Below, in pieces: positions 1 to 10,181 of a stretch of 64,000 nt of DNA. The notes beneath the pieces were generated by a model. That model was not told where the DNA came from, did not search any database, and worked only from the letters and a program-made list of their open reading frames with translations. The position numbers and the translations under genes are program-made. Numbering within the stretch: position 1 is the stretch's first letter; each line of letters starts with the position of its first letter. Origin of the DNA: Lentibacillus sediminis (GTDB lineage: Bacteria > Bacillota > Bacilli > Bacillales > Amphibacillaceae); assembly GCF_002763455.1 (NCBI RefSeq), contig NZ_NIXK01000001.1:682001-746000 (forward strand), read 5' to 3'.

Positions 1-2
1 CC

Positions 3-626
3 TGGTATCAGCTGCTGAACACCAAATCACTTGCGGCGTTTTTGTATACCTGCCTGATACTTGTCGGGTTGCTGGCAGTAGCTCTCCTGTCGGTCTCTAT
101 CATGTATGGCTTTGGTTCATTTAATATGCAGGTGCCGGTGTCGCTGGTACAGGAGACCTTTACGCTAGAAGATTACGGGACCATATCGCTTGGAAGATTT
201 TTGCTGCTGGCTGCAAGCTTTATTCCGATTATCGTTTTCCTGTTCATCCGCTTGAATATGATTTTCAGTCTGGTGCTGAAGAATACGTGGGTGGTGCTCG
301 GGGCGGGTACGCTTGTACTGTTTTCCGAACTGCTTTATTTTAACCGGAGGGAGCGGGAACTTTTTGGCGTGGACCTCAGTTTTTTCCCGCAGACGTATTT
401 TGATTTCGGCAAAGTGGTGACAGGGGAGAAGAATTATTTGGTCAACTTGAATAGCATTACCTATGAAAAAGGGTTGATTGTGCTGCTTGTCAGTATTGTT
501 GTTGTTGAGTTATCGTTGTTCGCTGTTTCACGGTTTGTTAATAGAAGACGTTTCTATGGCAGATCAACGGGCTGGAAACGCTTCACCTCTAAAAGAGAAG
601 GGAAACGAATCGCGCGGGCGGGATAG
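3..626 (+). CDS. ABC-2 type permease, 5' end outside the window
   Basis: The frame is open to the left edge, so the start lies outside; about 207 residues are visible. Four strongly hydrophobic stretches are seen (around visible residues 10-38, 55-80, 90-110 and 155-180), followed by a basic, arginine- and lysine-rich C-terminal tail. That fits the C-terminal half of an ABC-2 type membrane subunit. A second membrane protein and an ABC ATPase follow on the same strand, which supports a role in an ABC export system. The substrate cannot be read from the sequence. A TTG at position 42 could serve as a start, but it has no ribosome site and cuts into the first hydrophobic segment, so I treat the gene as truncated by the window. 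Confidence 0.7.
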   Translation, partial: WYQLLNTKSLAAFLYTCLILVGLLAVALLSVSIMYGFGSFNMQVPVSLVQETFTLEDYGTISLGRFLLLAASFIPIIVFLFIRLNMIFSLVLKNTWVVLGAGTLVLFSELLYFNRRERELFGVDLSFFPQTYFDFGKVVTGEKNYLVNLNSITYEKGLIVLLVSIVVVELSLFAVSRFVNRRRFYGRSTGWKRFTSKREGKRIARAG

Positions 627-675
627 CTGTCTTGAGCCTTGATTGCTTGATTATTTCTAAAGGAAGGAAATGCCT

Positions 676-1821
676 ATGTACCGGAAGTATTGGCTGTTTG
701 AGATGAAATTGCTGCTGCGTCAGCGGAAAAATTGGTTTCTCGGGCTGTTTCTCCTCTTGTTTTTCCCGATTTTCTTTTTGGTGGAATCGCGGGAGGAACC
801 GGTGTCTTTGGAGTCGCAGAAGCACTATGAGGCCAATATGCTTGTTGCTATCTTCCAGCAGTTTCCGGAGACGGAGCGTGAGAACCCGGAAGGAGCGGCG
901 ATTTACAATAATTTGACCGAGCAGGCTTCCCTGGTAAACTATCAACTCTATTATTTATCAGAGGGGCGCCATGAAGATTATGTGGAAAATGGGCTCATGC
1001 TGAATGAACTGCGGCTGGAATTGCATGAAATGGGCAATAAGTGGATTCCCGAGCATCTCGTTTATCCAAGGGAAGAGACGCTGAAAGAGGAGGCGCTGTT
1101 AAGCTATATTCAAGCGAATGATCTGCCGCTTGAGCCGGAGTCCACGGGTGCGACGCATTATTTGGTGGCAGGACTCGGGGCGATGAGTGGAGTAGTGTTT
1201 TATATGTTTGTCTTGCTTGCCGGCAGTGAGATCCTCGTTTTCGATCAGCGTCACCGAACGGTTGTCAGCGACTTTCCGATTTCCTTTTTCAAAAAAATCT
1301 CGGCGAAAATCAGCGGGATGTTTTTGTATATTGCCGGCTGCTTGCTGCTGGGACTGGGGCTTGGCTTCTGGGTTGCCTCAAGTGAATCAGGGTCGGGGAA
1401 TTTTTCCTATCCTGTGCTGCTTTACTGGGATGGCGGCTTTGAAGCGGTGTCCACGATGGAATACCTGTTGTATGCGCTTGGTTTGATGATGCTGGTCATG
1501 TTGCTTGGGCTAATTGTATCCGTGCTCTTAAATCAGCTGTTCCGCAATGCTTATGCCAATGTGCTGATTGGGCTGGGACTGTTCTTGCTGCCTGATTTGC
1601 TGATGGGGGCGGGAGTTGGAGCTTCGTTTTTGCAGCTGATTAAATATGTTGATTTTGCCGGGGTGCTGGATGGTGATTTGGCCATACAGTTGGGTGCTGA
1701 TGGGCTGGATGTGCAGCATGTTGCTCTCTGGCTGGCTTTGATGATTTTGCTGTTTGCATTAGTGATTTTTATGATAAATAAACTCACCTATACGTCTGGG
1801 AGGAAGGTTCGCGATGCTTGA
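676..1821 (+). CDS. ABC-2 type transporter permease
   Basis: Membrane protein of 381 residues. One hydrophobic segment near the N-terminus (about 20-37) is followed by a polar, probably extracytoplasmic region of about 120 residues and then five to six membrane segments to the C-terminus. This topology is usual for ABC-2 permeases. The ATG at 676 is preferred over the in-frame ATG at 670 because AGGAAGG at 661-667 is 8 bases from the former and only 2 from the latter. The stop overlaps the start of the ATPase gene by 8 bases, which suggests translational coupling and one complex. The substrate is unknown; bacteriocin, drug or lipid export are all possible. Confidence 0.75.
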   Translation: MYRKYWLFEMKLLLRQRKNWFLGLFLLLFFPIFFLVESREEPVSLESQKHYEANMLVAIFQQFPETERENPEGAAIYNNLTEQASLVNYQLYYLSEGRHEDYVENGLMLNELRLELHEMGNKWIPEHLVYPREETLKEEALLSYIQANDLPLEPESTGATHYLVAGLGAMSGVVFYMFVLLAGSEILVFDQRHRTVVSDFPISFFKKISAKISGMFLYIAGCLLLGLGLGFWVASSESGSGNFSYPVLLYWDGGFEAVSTMEYLLYALGLMMLVMLLGLIVSVLLNQLFRNAYANVLIGLGLFLLPDLLMGAGVGASFLQLIKYVDFAGVLDGDLAIQLGADGLDVQHVALWLALMILLFALVIFMINKLTYTSGRKVRDA

Positions 1822-2713
1822 ATTGAAGAATATTTCTGTTGCCTACAAGGATAAAAAGGTGCTGGATGATTTGTCCCTGACCGCAAAACCCGGCGAGATC
1901 ATCGGTGTGGTGGCGCCGAATGGCACGGGGAAGACGACGCTGTTTAATGTGATAGCCAATTTCCTGAAGCCGGGACAAGGAGAAGTGACTTTCCTGGAAG
2001 AGCATACATATCGGTCGGAAAAAGCGGAATTATACATTCGCCGACATTTGAGCACATTTCCGGAGCAGCGTGATTTGTTTGATGAGCTTTCCGGAGTGGA
2101 CCATCTGAAATTATACGCCAATATGTGGAGCGGGACCACCAAACATGTGCAGCGCGTTATTGATGAACTGGAGATGGGGCATTATGCCAAAAAGAAGGCA
2201 GGGACCTACTCGCTCGGTATGCGGCAGCGGCTTTGTTTTGCGATGATGGCGGCCGCTGATACGGAAATGATGCTGATGGATGAAGTGATGAACGGCCTGG
2301 ACATGTCCAATGTGGCGCTGATTTCCCGAAAACTGCTGGAGATGAAAAAGGAGCAGAAGCTGATTTTTGTCGCATCGCATTTATTGGCTAATTTGGATTT
2401 GTATGCGGACCGTGTGTTGTTTTTAAAAGATGGAGATTTTGTTCACGAACAGGATATGCATAGTGAGGATGATGCTTACATTAAGATTTCTCTGGCTCGT
2501 GAGCAATATGAGGAGTTGCGGACGATGTATGAACTGCCTGCAGGTCACTTGTATATTGCGGATCATTTGTTGTGCATTCCGCTGGCCGGGATGAAGGCGG
2601 AAGAGCAGACGATGTGGATCGAGCGGCTGCTGCCGTGGAAAGAGCAGGAATTGACAATTGGCTCACTGGGGACGGTGGAATACTATGAGAAGTACTACCT
2701 TGATTCGAAGTAG
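1814..2713 (+). CDS. ABC transporter ATP-binding protein
   Basis: Cytoplasmic nucleotide-binding subunit of 299 residues that would energise the two preceding permeases. Walker A is APNGTGKTT at about residues 34-42, with Ala for the usual first Gly. The signature region reads YSLGMRQR near 137, a degenerate LSGGQ motif typical of exporter ATPases. Walker B is MMLMDE near 155, and SHLL near 192 carries the switch histidine. About 90 residues after the ATPase core form an extra C-terminal domain, as in DrrA/CcmA-like exporter ATPases. The gene overlaps the permease upstream by 8 bases and the lipoprotein downstream by 29 bases, so the four genes are probably one operon. The D-loop reads NGLD. 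Substrate not recognisable. Confidence 0.88.
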   Translation: MLELKNISVAYKDKKVLDDLSLTAKPGEIIGVVAPNGTGKTTLFNVIANFLKPGQGEVTFLEEHTYRSEKAELYIRRHLSTFPEQRDLFDELSGVDHLKLYANMWSGTTKHVQRVIDELEMGHYAKKKAGTYSLGMRQRLCFAMMAAADTEMMLMDEVMNGLDMSNVALISRKLLEMKKEQKLIFVASHLLANLDLYADRVLFLKDGDFVHEQDMHSEDDAYIKISLAREQYEELRTMYELPAGHLYIADHLLCIPLAGMKAEEQTMWIERLLPWKEQELTIGSLGTVEYYEKYYLDSK

Positions 2714-3389
2714 CTGGTGCGGGGTTCTAGTGTTGATGGTTTTTTTGTTGAGCGGTTGCCTCGCTCAAGGTGCGGTTTCGGATAAAGTGGCTGCGTATGA
2801 GGATAATATTGAAATTACTGGTGAGGAAAAAGAGGAGATGCTGGAGGGTGTGAGTGAAACAGTAACGCAAATCAGCGATCGCAGTAATGTGGAGGCGGAA
2901 GAGGTTGTGATCGGTGCTGTGAGTGATGGTGGAGAGGAAGTCCGTGTGACGCCGGGTCGTTATCAGATCACAGGGAATGTTACCGGAAATGTCGTTATTC
3001 GTGATGAGGCGGGGGATGTCCTGATAGAGGAGATTCTCGGCAGTTATTACGGGGTGGAAAGCATTACCGCTGACTTGACGGAAAGCCATGTGATCGAGGT
3101 GGACGGACTCGATCAGGTGTCTGTTGTGCCTGTGGCGACAGAGATGTCAACAGAGTTGGGTGCAGGCATTTGGCAGGTCGGCACCGATATTGCACCAGGA
3201 AGCTATTCGATCACTTCCCCAAATGGATTTGGCTATCTGCAGGTTTTTCAGCCGAATGAAGATGTTCATGTTTATGAAGTGATCGGCGGAGAGTTTGCCG
3301 CAACCGAAAGCACGGTCGAGTTGACGGAGGGGCAGACACTGCGTATTAAGAGAATTTCGCTGATTTCCTTTCAGCCTGCGGAAGGATAA
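2685..3389 (+). CDS. Lipoprotein associated with the ABC exporter
   Basis: Predicted lipoprotein of 234 residues. The ATG at 2685 gives a short basic N-terminus, a hydrophobic core and a lipobox LSGC with Cys at residue 25; a longer frame from 2658 would bury this signal. The mature part is acidic and beta-rich. It contains two similar segments built around a G-R/S-Y motif (PGRYQITG near 96 and PGSYSITS near 170), which I read as a duplicated small beta domain. The gene starts inside the end of the ATPase gene, so it is probably translated with it. It may be a surface partner of the exporter or an immunity or sensing lipoprotein; the function is not recognised. Confidence 0.65.
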   Translation: MRSTTLIRSSWCGVLVLMVFLLSGCLAQGAVSDKVAAYEDNIEITGEEKEEMLEGVSETVTQISDRSNVEAEEVVIGAVSDGGEEVRVTPGRYQITGNVTGNVVIRDEAGDVLIEEILGSYYGVESITADLTESHVIEVDGLDQVSVVPVATEMSTELGAGIWQVGTDIAPGSYSITSPNGFGYLQVFQPNEDVHVYEVIGGEFAATESTVELTEGQTLRIKRISLISFQPAEG

Positions 3390-3436
3390 TGTATTATAAG
3401 GAAGGAAACGGATAGATTTGAAGGAGGATGTTATCG

Positions 3437-4114
3437 ATGGCAGCAGCAGATACAGCAAAAAAAGCAGTAGGTGAAAAGGCCGCGTCCTATGTGCAGAACG
3501 GGATGCATGTGGGGCTCGGCACGGGATCGACGGCATATTGGATGGTTGTTTCGCTGGGCGAGCGCGTGAAGCAGGGGCTGGAGATCACCGCGGTCCCGAC
3601 ATCGCAGGCCACAGCAAAACTAGCGATGGAATACGGCATCCCGCTGACTGATTTTTCCCAGGTGCAGCAGCTTGATCTGACCATTGATGGGGCTGATGAA
3701 ATTGATGATGGGCTTCATCTGATTAAAGGCGGCGGCGGTGCTCTTTTGCGCGAAAAGATTGTCGCTTCCGCGGCAGAGCGGTTGATTATTATCGCTGATG
3801 ACTCCAAGAAGAGGGGAGTGCTTGGTGAATTTCCTCTGCCGGTAGAAGTGGTGCCGTTTGGCTGGGAACTTGTTGCGGGCAGCATTTCTGCGCTTGGCTG
3901 TGAACCGGTTTTGCGGACAGAGGGCGAGGAACGTTTTATAACAGATAACGGTAATTATATTTTGGATTGCCGGTTTGAGCGGATCCCTGACCCTGCGGAG
4001 CTTCACGGCCAGTTGAAATCACTGGTCGGTGTTGTGGAGACTGGGTTGTTTGTTGGGATGGCGGATGTGGTCTTGCTTGGTGGTGAGGATGGAGTGAGGT
4101 TGTTGGAGCGGTAG
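3437..4114 (+). CDS. rpiA: Ribose-5-phosphate isomerase A
   Basis: Interconverts ribose-5-phosphate and ribulose-5-phosphate in the non-oxidative pentose phosphate pathway. The 225-residue protein has the family marks in order: GTGST at 28-32 (phosphate loop), DGADEID at 84-90, and KGGGGALLREK at 97-107 with the catalytic Glu at 106. Length matches the family. AAGGAGG at 3421-3427 is 9 bases from the ATG at 3437, whereas an in-frame ATG at 3428 abuts it, so 3437 is the start. No terminator is visible directly after the stop; the next 440 bases are repeat arrays. Identification is firm. Confidence 0.95.
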   Translation: MAAADTAKKAVGEKAASYVQNGMHVGLGTGSTAYWMVVSLGERVKQGLEITAVPTSQATAKLAMEYGIPLTDFSQVQQLDLTIDGADEIDDGLHLIKGGGGALLREKIVASAAERLIIIADDSKKRGVLGEFPLPVEVVPFGWELVAGSISALGCEPVLRTEGEERFITDNGNYILDCRFERIPDPAELHGQLKSLVGVVETGLFVGMADVVLLGGEDGVRLLER

Positions 4115-4120
4115 TGAGCC

Positions 4121-4276
4121 GTTCTCAAGGACAAAGCCAGTGGGGAGAGGACTTGAAATGTCTACGAGATCGATTCTCAAGGACAAAGGTGGCAGGGAGA
4201 GTGCTCGAAATGTCTACGAGATCGATTCTCAAGGACAAAAGTGGCAGGGAAAGTGTTCGAAATGTCGTAGAGAGTT
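4121..4276. repeat. 52-bp tandem repeat, about 2.9 copies
   Basis: The word TTCTCAAGGACAAA recurs at 4122, 4174 and 4226, a period of exactly 52 bases. Each unit contains a small GAGA...TCTC inverted repeat followed by a CGAAATGTC word. The array begins only a few bases after the rpiA stop. A related unit with the same 52-base spacing lies at 17151-17250. The array keeps one frame open and so extends the apparent asparagine synthetase gene upstream, but no protein is supported. Confidence 0.85.
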
Positions 4277-4326
4277 GTTCACATAAATACCAGTTGGTTG
4301 GCCTGCCAGAAACGAATGAACCTTCC

Positions 4327-4450
4327 AATCGCGCGCCCCGCACTCCAAGTCGCGCGGCCAACACCTCAAATCGCGCGCCCCGCACTCTAAGTCGCGCGCT
4401 CACACGCCCAAGTCGCGCGCCCCAGACTCAAATCGCACGACCACTCATAC
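4327..4450. repeat. 20-21 bp degenerate tandem repeat, 6 units (locus A)
   Basis: Units starting AATCGCGCG or AAGTCGCGCG begin at 4327, 4347, 4369, 4389, 4410 and 4431, a 20-21 base period. The last unit reads AATCGCACG. The core TCGCGCG(A) is nearly self-complementary. The tail of each unit is C-rich and variable. The same core and period recur at 13530-13755 and 63222-63395. Because 21 bases is seven codons, the array stays open in several frames and mimics a seven-residue protein repeat. Confidence 0.85.
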
Positions 4451-4560
4451 ATCCCTCAACCCATAAATATATTAATAAATTCACAGATTCGCATAATCAC
4501 CCCTCCTCCCGCATACAATTGAGGCTGAAGCTTATTGCATCAGGAGAGGGTGAACGGGTT

Positions 4561-6408
4561 TTGTGCGGAATTACTGGCTATATTAATTGGCATAAAGATG
4601 TCCGGTCGGAGCGGCAGACAGTGGAGAAAATGGCAGAGACGCTGATGCACCGGGGGCCGGATGATTCGCAAATTTGGCTGGGACAGCATGTTGCGTTTGG
4701 GCATAAGCGGCTTTCCGTTGTGGATCCTGCTGGGGGAAAGCAGCCGATGACGAAGCAGAAAAACGGCAGCAATTGCACTATTGTTTATAATGGAGAACTT
4801 TATAATACGGAAGAACTGCGCACGGAACTAAAAAAACGCGGCTATACGTTTCAATCGACTTCGGATACAGAAGTGCTGCTGACGGCTTATCTGGAATGGA
4901 AAGAAGATTGTTTGGACCATCTGAACGGAATTTTTGCATTTGGGATATGGGATGGAGAGCGAGACCAGCTTTTCATGGCGCGGGATCGGCTTGGCGTGAA
5001 ACCGCTGTTTTATAAAGAAGGCGGCGGCCAGTTTATTTTCGGCTCCGAATTAAAAGCCATTCTCGCTCATCCGGACGTGGAGGCAGAGGTGGACCGCTCC
5101 GGGCTGGCGGAAATTTTTGGTCTGGGTCCCTCCCGCACCCCGGGGCATGGGATTTTCAAAGATATCGATGAACTCCGTGCCGGTCATGCGCTCACGTTTT
5201 CCAAAAATGGACTCAAACGTTGGCGCTACTGGAATGTGAAAAGCATGGAGCATGAGGATAATGAGGAGGATACGGCGGCACAGGTGAGGGAGTTATTTGT
5301 CGATGCGGTGCAGCGGCAGCTCGTCTCTGATGTGCCGGTTTCTGCGTTTTTATCCGGCGGGGTGGACTCCAGTGCAATCACGGCGATTGCTGCTGATTAT
5401 TTCAAAAAGCAGGGGAAAGATCCGCTTCCGACTTTTTCGGTTGATTATGAAGGGAATGACCAGCACTTTAAGAAGAGCAAATTTCAGCCTTCCAGTGATC
5501 AGCCGTGGGTTCAGAAGATGGCGGCATTCAGTCAGTCCGATCACCATGATGAAGTGATCTCCGGCGGGGCATTGGCTGACCATTTAAAAGAATCGGTAAC
5601 CCTAAGAGATCAGCCAGGCATGGCGGACATTGATTCCTCGATGCTCTGGTTTTGCCGGCAGATCAAGCGGCATACAACGGTGAGTCTGTCGGGTGAATGT
5701 GCCGATGAAATTTTTGGCGGCTATCCCTGGTTTCATGATCCGTCGACTGTGGGCGGAGACGGTTTTCCGTGGATGCGCTCCCTTGATTCGCGGATCGATC
5801 TGCTACATCCGGAATGGCAGAAGAAACTGGATTTAAAAACCTATGTGCATGATCGGGCTCGCGAGACCCTCGAGGAGACGCCAAGGCTAACCGGGGAAAG
5901 TAAAGAAGAAGCCAAAAGACGGGAATTGTTTTACCTCAATATCCACTGGTTTATGGCACAGCTTCTCGACCGAAAAGACCGGATGAGTATGGGGGCAAGC
6001 CTGGAGGTGCGGGTGCCGTATGCCGAACACAAGCTGGTGGAATATGTCTGGAATATTCCCTGGGAAATGAAAATGGCCGGGAGTCGGGAGAAGGGCATTT
6101 TGCGGAAGGCGCTGGAAGGGGTTTTGCCTGATGAGGTGCTGTACCGGAAGAAAAGCCCGTATCCAAGAACGTTCCAGCCGGAATATACCAGTGCAGTGGT
6201 TAAGTGGATGGATGAAGTGCTGGCCGATCCGGACTCCCCATTATTTGGTTTTATGAACAGGGAAAAAATCGCGGCCATTGTCAAAAGTGAAGGGAAGGAA
6301 TTCAAAGATCCATGGTATGGCCAGTTAATGCGCGGTCCGCAGCTGATCGCTCATTTATGCCAGATTGATTACTGGCTCCGTAAATATGACATAAAAGTGA
6401 ATGAGTAA
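4561..6408 (+). CDS. asnO: Asparagine synthetase (glutamine-hydrolysing), AsnO type
   Basis: Makes asparagine from aspartate, ATP and glutamine. The start is the TTG at 4561: it places the catalytic nucleophile Cys at residue 2 (CGITG), as this enzyme class requires, and an AGGAGAGGG site lies about 10 bases upstream. The frame is open a further 149 codons upstream, but those codons are intergenic repeats. The 615-residue length fits B. subtilis AsnO (about 614). Glutaminase marks include HRGPDD near 33 and NGEL near 79. The synthetase PP-loop motif SGGVDSS lies near 265, and SGECADE in the C-terminal half also fits. In B. subtilis asnO is linked to sporulation; that role is inferred here. 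A rho-independent terminator follows. Confidence 0.93.
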   Translation: MCGITGYINWHKDVRSERQTVEKMAETLMHRGPDDSQIWLGQHVAFGHKRLSVVDPAGGKQPMTKQKNGSNCTIVYNGELYNTEELRTELKKRGYTFQSTSDTEVLLTAYLEWKEDCLDHLNGIFAFGIWDGERDQLFMARDRLGVKPLFYKEGGGQFIFGSELKAILAHPDVEAEVDRSGLAEIFGLGPSRTPGHGIFKDIDELRAGHALTFSKNGLKRWRYWNVKSMEHEDNEEDTAAQVRELFVDAVQRQLVSDVPVSAFLSGGVDSSAITAIAADYFKKQGKDPLPTFSVDYEGNDQHFKKSKFQPSSDQPWVQKMAAFSQSDHHDEVISGGALADHLKESVTLRDQPGMADIDSSMLWFCRQIKRHTTVSLSGECADEIFGGYPWFHDPSTVGGDGFPWMRSLDSRIDLLHPEWQKKLDLKTYVHDRARETLEETPRLTGESKEEAKRRELFYLNIHWFMAQLLDRKDRMSMGASLEVRVPYAEHKLVEYVWNIPWEMKMAGSREKGILRKALEGVLPDEVLYRKKSPYPRTFQPEYTSAVVKWMDEVLADPDSPLFGFMNREKIAAIVKSEGKEFKDPWYGQLMRGPQLIAHLCQIDYWLRKYDIKVNE

Positions 6409-6415
6409 GATGGCG

Positions 6416-6456
6416 CTCTGCCGCGGGTTTCGGGACCTTGGCAGGGTGTTTTTCTG
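6416..6456 (+). terminator. Terminator after asnO
   Basis: CTCTGCC (6416-6422) pairs with GGCAGGG (6440-6446), and the hairpin is followed by GTGTTTTTCTG. It lies just after the asnO stop. Confidence 0.65.
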
Positions 6457-6549
6457 TATTTTGATCCTTTTCCAGAAGACACATTTCGCCCTATCTTGCA
6501 TTTTTTTCGATAAAATGGGAAATAGATAGATGGATAGGAGTGAACATGT

Positions 6550-7530
6550 TTGGTTTATGTCGTATTTCTTTTGGCGGCTGCACTTACTGTTTTCGCAGCA
6601 ATGAAATTATCAAAATATGCCGATGTGATCAGTGAAAAAACGGCGATGGGCGGCATGCTCGTCGGGACGGTCCTCCTGGCCGCGGCGACATCCCTGCCTG
6701 AGGTAACGACAAGTTTCTCGGCGGTGGTGATTGGCAACATCGACATCGCGATTGGCAACATGCTAGGTTCCAATCTGTTTAATTTGCTGATACTCGCGGT
6801 GTTTGACCTTTTTTACCGGAGAAAAAAATTGTATCATTTAGCCAGCAGCAGCCATTTGTATTCGGCACTGCTCGGATTATTCTTGATGTTGATGGTGGCA
6901 CTTGCACTTGTCCTGCGTATTGATTATACCATTCTTGGCATCGGGGTGGATTCCCTGCTCGTCTTGGTGGTTTACCTGATTGGTATGCTGGTTATCAGCA
7001 GACTGCCTTCTGCGCCACAGGAATCGGATGATGAAGAAACGGATAAGGAGATAAAAACTACCTCTGTCCGGCATGCGGTGATCGGATTTATCATCGCAGC
7101 AGTCGGGATCATGGCAGTTGGTACGGTGCTCTCTGTGACTGGTGACCGGATTGCTGTAATCACAGGGATGGGCTCGAGCTTTGTCGGCAGTTTCCTGATC
7201 GCTGCAACGACCTCGCTTCCCGAAGCCGTGTCGGTCTTTGCCGCTTTGCGTCTGAAAAATGTTAACCTGGCTATCGGTTCGATTCTCGGCAGCAATATGT
7301 TCAATATGGTCATTCTCGCGGTTTCCGATGCAGTGTATCAGGAAGGTTCGATTTTGACCGATGTCGCTAACTCGCATATATATACCGCGATCGGCATTAC
7401 CGCCCTTAGTCTTGTGCTGATCTGGGCACTCATGCGGAAACAGTCGCTGTCTTCCTGGACGTACAATATTCCTTCGGTGGTTACCGTAATTGGTTATTTT
7501 GTTGTTTCTTATTTGATTTTTATTTCTTGA
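6550..7530 (+). CDS. Sodium/calcium exchanger family (CaCA) membrane protein
   Basis: Predicted cation antiporter of 326 residues with about ten membrane segments. It shows the duplicated alpha repeats of the CaCA superfamily. Alpha-1 carries AAATSLPE near 48 and GNMLGSNLFN near 72. Alpha-2 carries AATTSLPE near 218 and GSILGSNMFN near 244. The acidic residues in the two SLPE motifs are the expected cation ligands. A short charged loop (residues about 155-172) separates the halves. The start is TTG at 6550, 9 bases after AGGAG; the ATG at 6546 is in another frame and stops soon. The ion (calcium, or sodium with potassium) cannot be told from sequence. It appears to be a single-gene unit. Confidence 0.87.
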   Translation: MVYVVFLLAAALTVFAAMKLSKYADVISEKTAMGGMLVGTVLLAAATSLPEVTTSFSAVVIGNIDIAIGNMLGSNLFNLLILAVFDLFYRRKKLYHLASSSHLYSALLGLFLMLMVALALVLRIDYTILGIGVDSLLVLVVYLIGMLVISRLPSAPQESDDEETDKEIKTTSVRHAVIGFIIAAVGIMAVGTVLSVTGDRIAVITGMGSSFVGSFLIAATTSLPEAVSVFAALRLKNVNLAIGSILGSNMFNMVILAVSDAVYQEGSILTDVANSHIYTAIGITALSLVLIWALMRKQSLSSWTYNIPSVVTVIGYFVVSYLIFIS

Positions 7531-7565
7531 TGAGCGGGCATTGCGCCGTTCTTCAAGCTCACTGA

Positions 7566-7594
7566 TTGACAACGTTTTCAAACAGTGGTACGAT
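7566..7594 (+). promoter_or_regulatory. glpFK promoter overlapped by a cre site
   Basis: TTGACA (7566-7571) and TACGAT (7589-7594) are 17 bases apart. The overlapping 14-mer at 7567-7580, TGACAACGTTTTCA, matches the CcpA cre consensus TGWAANCGNTNWCA at all but its fourth base. A cre overlapping the -35 would give CcpA repression of glycerol uptake in the presence of glucose, as known for B. subtilis glpFK. Confidence 0.8.
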
Positions 7595-7627
7595 TGTTTT
7601 ACAAGTTAAGATGTGATGGAGACAAGG

Positions 7628-7695
7628 AGATCCATGCTGAAAACATACTTTTTCCGAAAAAAGGGTATGTTTATTACAGCATGGATCTTTTTTTG
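7628..7695 (+). promoter_or_regulatory. glpFK leader terminator, probable GlpP antitermination site
   Basis: A perfect 12-base stem (AGATCCATGCTG at 7628-7639 with its complement at 7677-7688) encloses a second stem (7640-7648 with 7665-7672) and ends in a run of T. It starts about 27 bases after the predicted transcription start and about 70 bases before glpF. In B. subtilis such a leader terminator is overridden by GlpP with glycerol-3-phosphate; that control is inferred here because glpP is not in the window. Confidence 0.82.
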
Positions 7696-7763
7696 CTTCT
7701 TTCGTCTAACTTGTCAACCGGTTGAATACGCTTTAATGAAAACACATAAGGGAGTGCTTTAAA

Positions 7764-8594
7764 ATGCCTGAATTTTTAGCTGAATTGATAGGTACAATGA
7801 TTCTCGTCACCTTAGGGGGCGGGGTGGTTGCGGGCGTGGTTCTGAAAAAATCCAAGGCAGAGGGAACTGGCTGGGTGCTGATCACGCTTGCCTGGGGACT
7901 TGGTGTGACAATGGGTGTATACGCGGTGGGGAGTTTTACCGGGGCGCATATTAACCCGGCTGTGACCCTTGGGTTCGCAGTGGCTGGTGATTTTCCATGG
8001 GCCAAGGTGCCGATGTACATGCTTGCCCAGGTGATTGGTGCGATCATTGGTGCAGTGATTGTCTTTCTTAACTACTTGCCGCACTGGAGAGTAACGCAGG
8101 ATAAAGTTGCCAAGCGGGATGTTTTTTCAACCACGCCGGCGATCCGCAGTCCGCTTTCCAACCTGGTCAGTGAGATGATTGGTACATTTGTCCTTCTGAT
8201 GGGGTTGATGTTTATCGGGGCAAATGAATTTACCGATGGACTGAACCCGCTGATTGTCGGAGCTTTGATTGTGGCGATTGGTATGTCACTGGGCGGGGCA
8301 ACGGGGTATGCGATCAACCCGGCTCGTGACCTGGGGCCGCGGATTGCCCATGCGCTCTTGCCGATTCCGGGAAAAGGCAGCTCGGACTGGAGCTATGCCT
8401 GGGTGCCGATTGTCGGTCCGTTACTCGGTGGAGCTTACGGCGCGGTATTCTATCAAGCTATGTTTCTAGGAGAATTTTCTGCATTATTCTGGATATTGAG
8501 TGCCGTAGTTGCTATTATTTTAGTAGGAGCGGCCAATTCGGAGCTGAAAAAAGGTCATACGAAAGCAGACGAACTTGAAGAAAATATTAGCTGA
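7764..8594 (+). CDS. glpF: Glycerol uptake facilitator
   Basis: Aquaglyceroporin of 276 residues carrying glycerol across the cytoplasmic membrane. Both pore NPA boxes are present: INPAVTLG near residue 64 and INPARDLGPR near 184, the latter with the Arg of the glycerol selectivity filter. Six membrane segments fit the MIP fold. A GGGAG site precedes the ATG. The gene is followed directly by glpK, and the leader upstream has a cre and an antiterminator hairpin, so supply of glycerol-3-phosphate would be gated at both initiation and elongation. An approximately 30-residue loop with GKGSSDWSYAW precedes the last segment, as in GlpF rather than water channels. Confidence 0.96.
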   Translation: MPEFLAELIGTMILVTLGGGVVAGVVLKKSKAEGTGWVLITLAWGLGVTMGVYAVGSFTGAHINPAVTLGFAVAGDFPWAKVPMYMLAQVIGAIIGAVIVFLNYLPHWRVTQDKVAKRDVFSTTPAIRSPLSNLVSEMIGTFVLLMGLMFIGANEFTDGLNPLIVGALIVAIGMSLGGATGYAINPARDLGPRIAHALLPIPGKGSSDWSYAWVPIVGPLLGGAYGAVFYQAMFLGEFSALFWILSAVVAIILVGAANSELKKGHTKADELEENIS

Positions 8595-10100
<1,506 letters not shown>

Positions 10101-10110
10101 TTGACTGGAA

Positions 10111-10152
10111 GGGGAGACCGGCTTTGGATGGAATGAGGCGGGTCTCTCTTTT
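10111..10152 (+). terminator. Terminator after glpK
   Basis: GGGAGACC near 10112-10119 pairs with GGTCTCTC at 10141-10148, followed by TTTTG. It ends the glpFK unit. Confidence 0.7.
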
Positions 10153-10181
10153 GATTGTGGTGGATGGTTCGTGCCGGGGGT

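Noticed and set aside
4114-4560. 149-codon N-terminal extension of the asparagine synthetase
   Set aside because: It translates repeat arrays (seven-residue pattern), and the enzyme needs Cys at residue 2, which only the TTG at 4561 provides.
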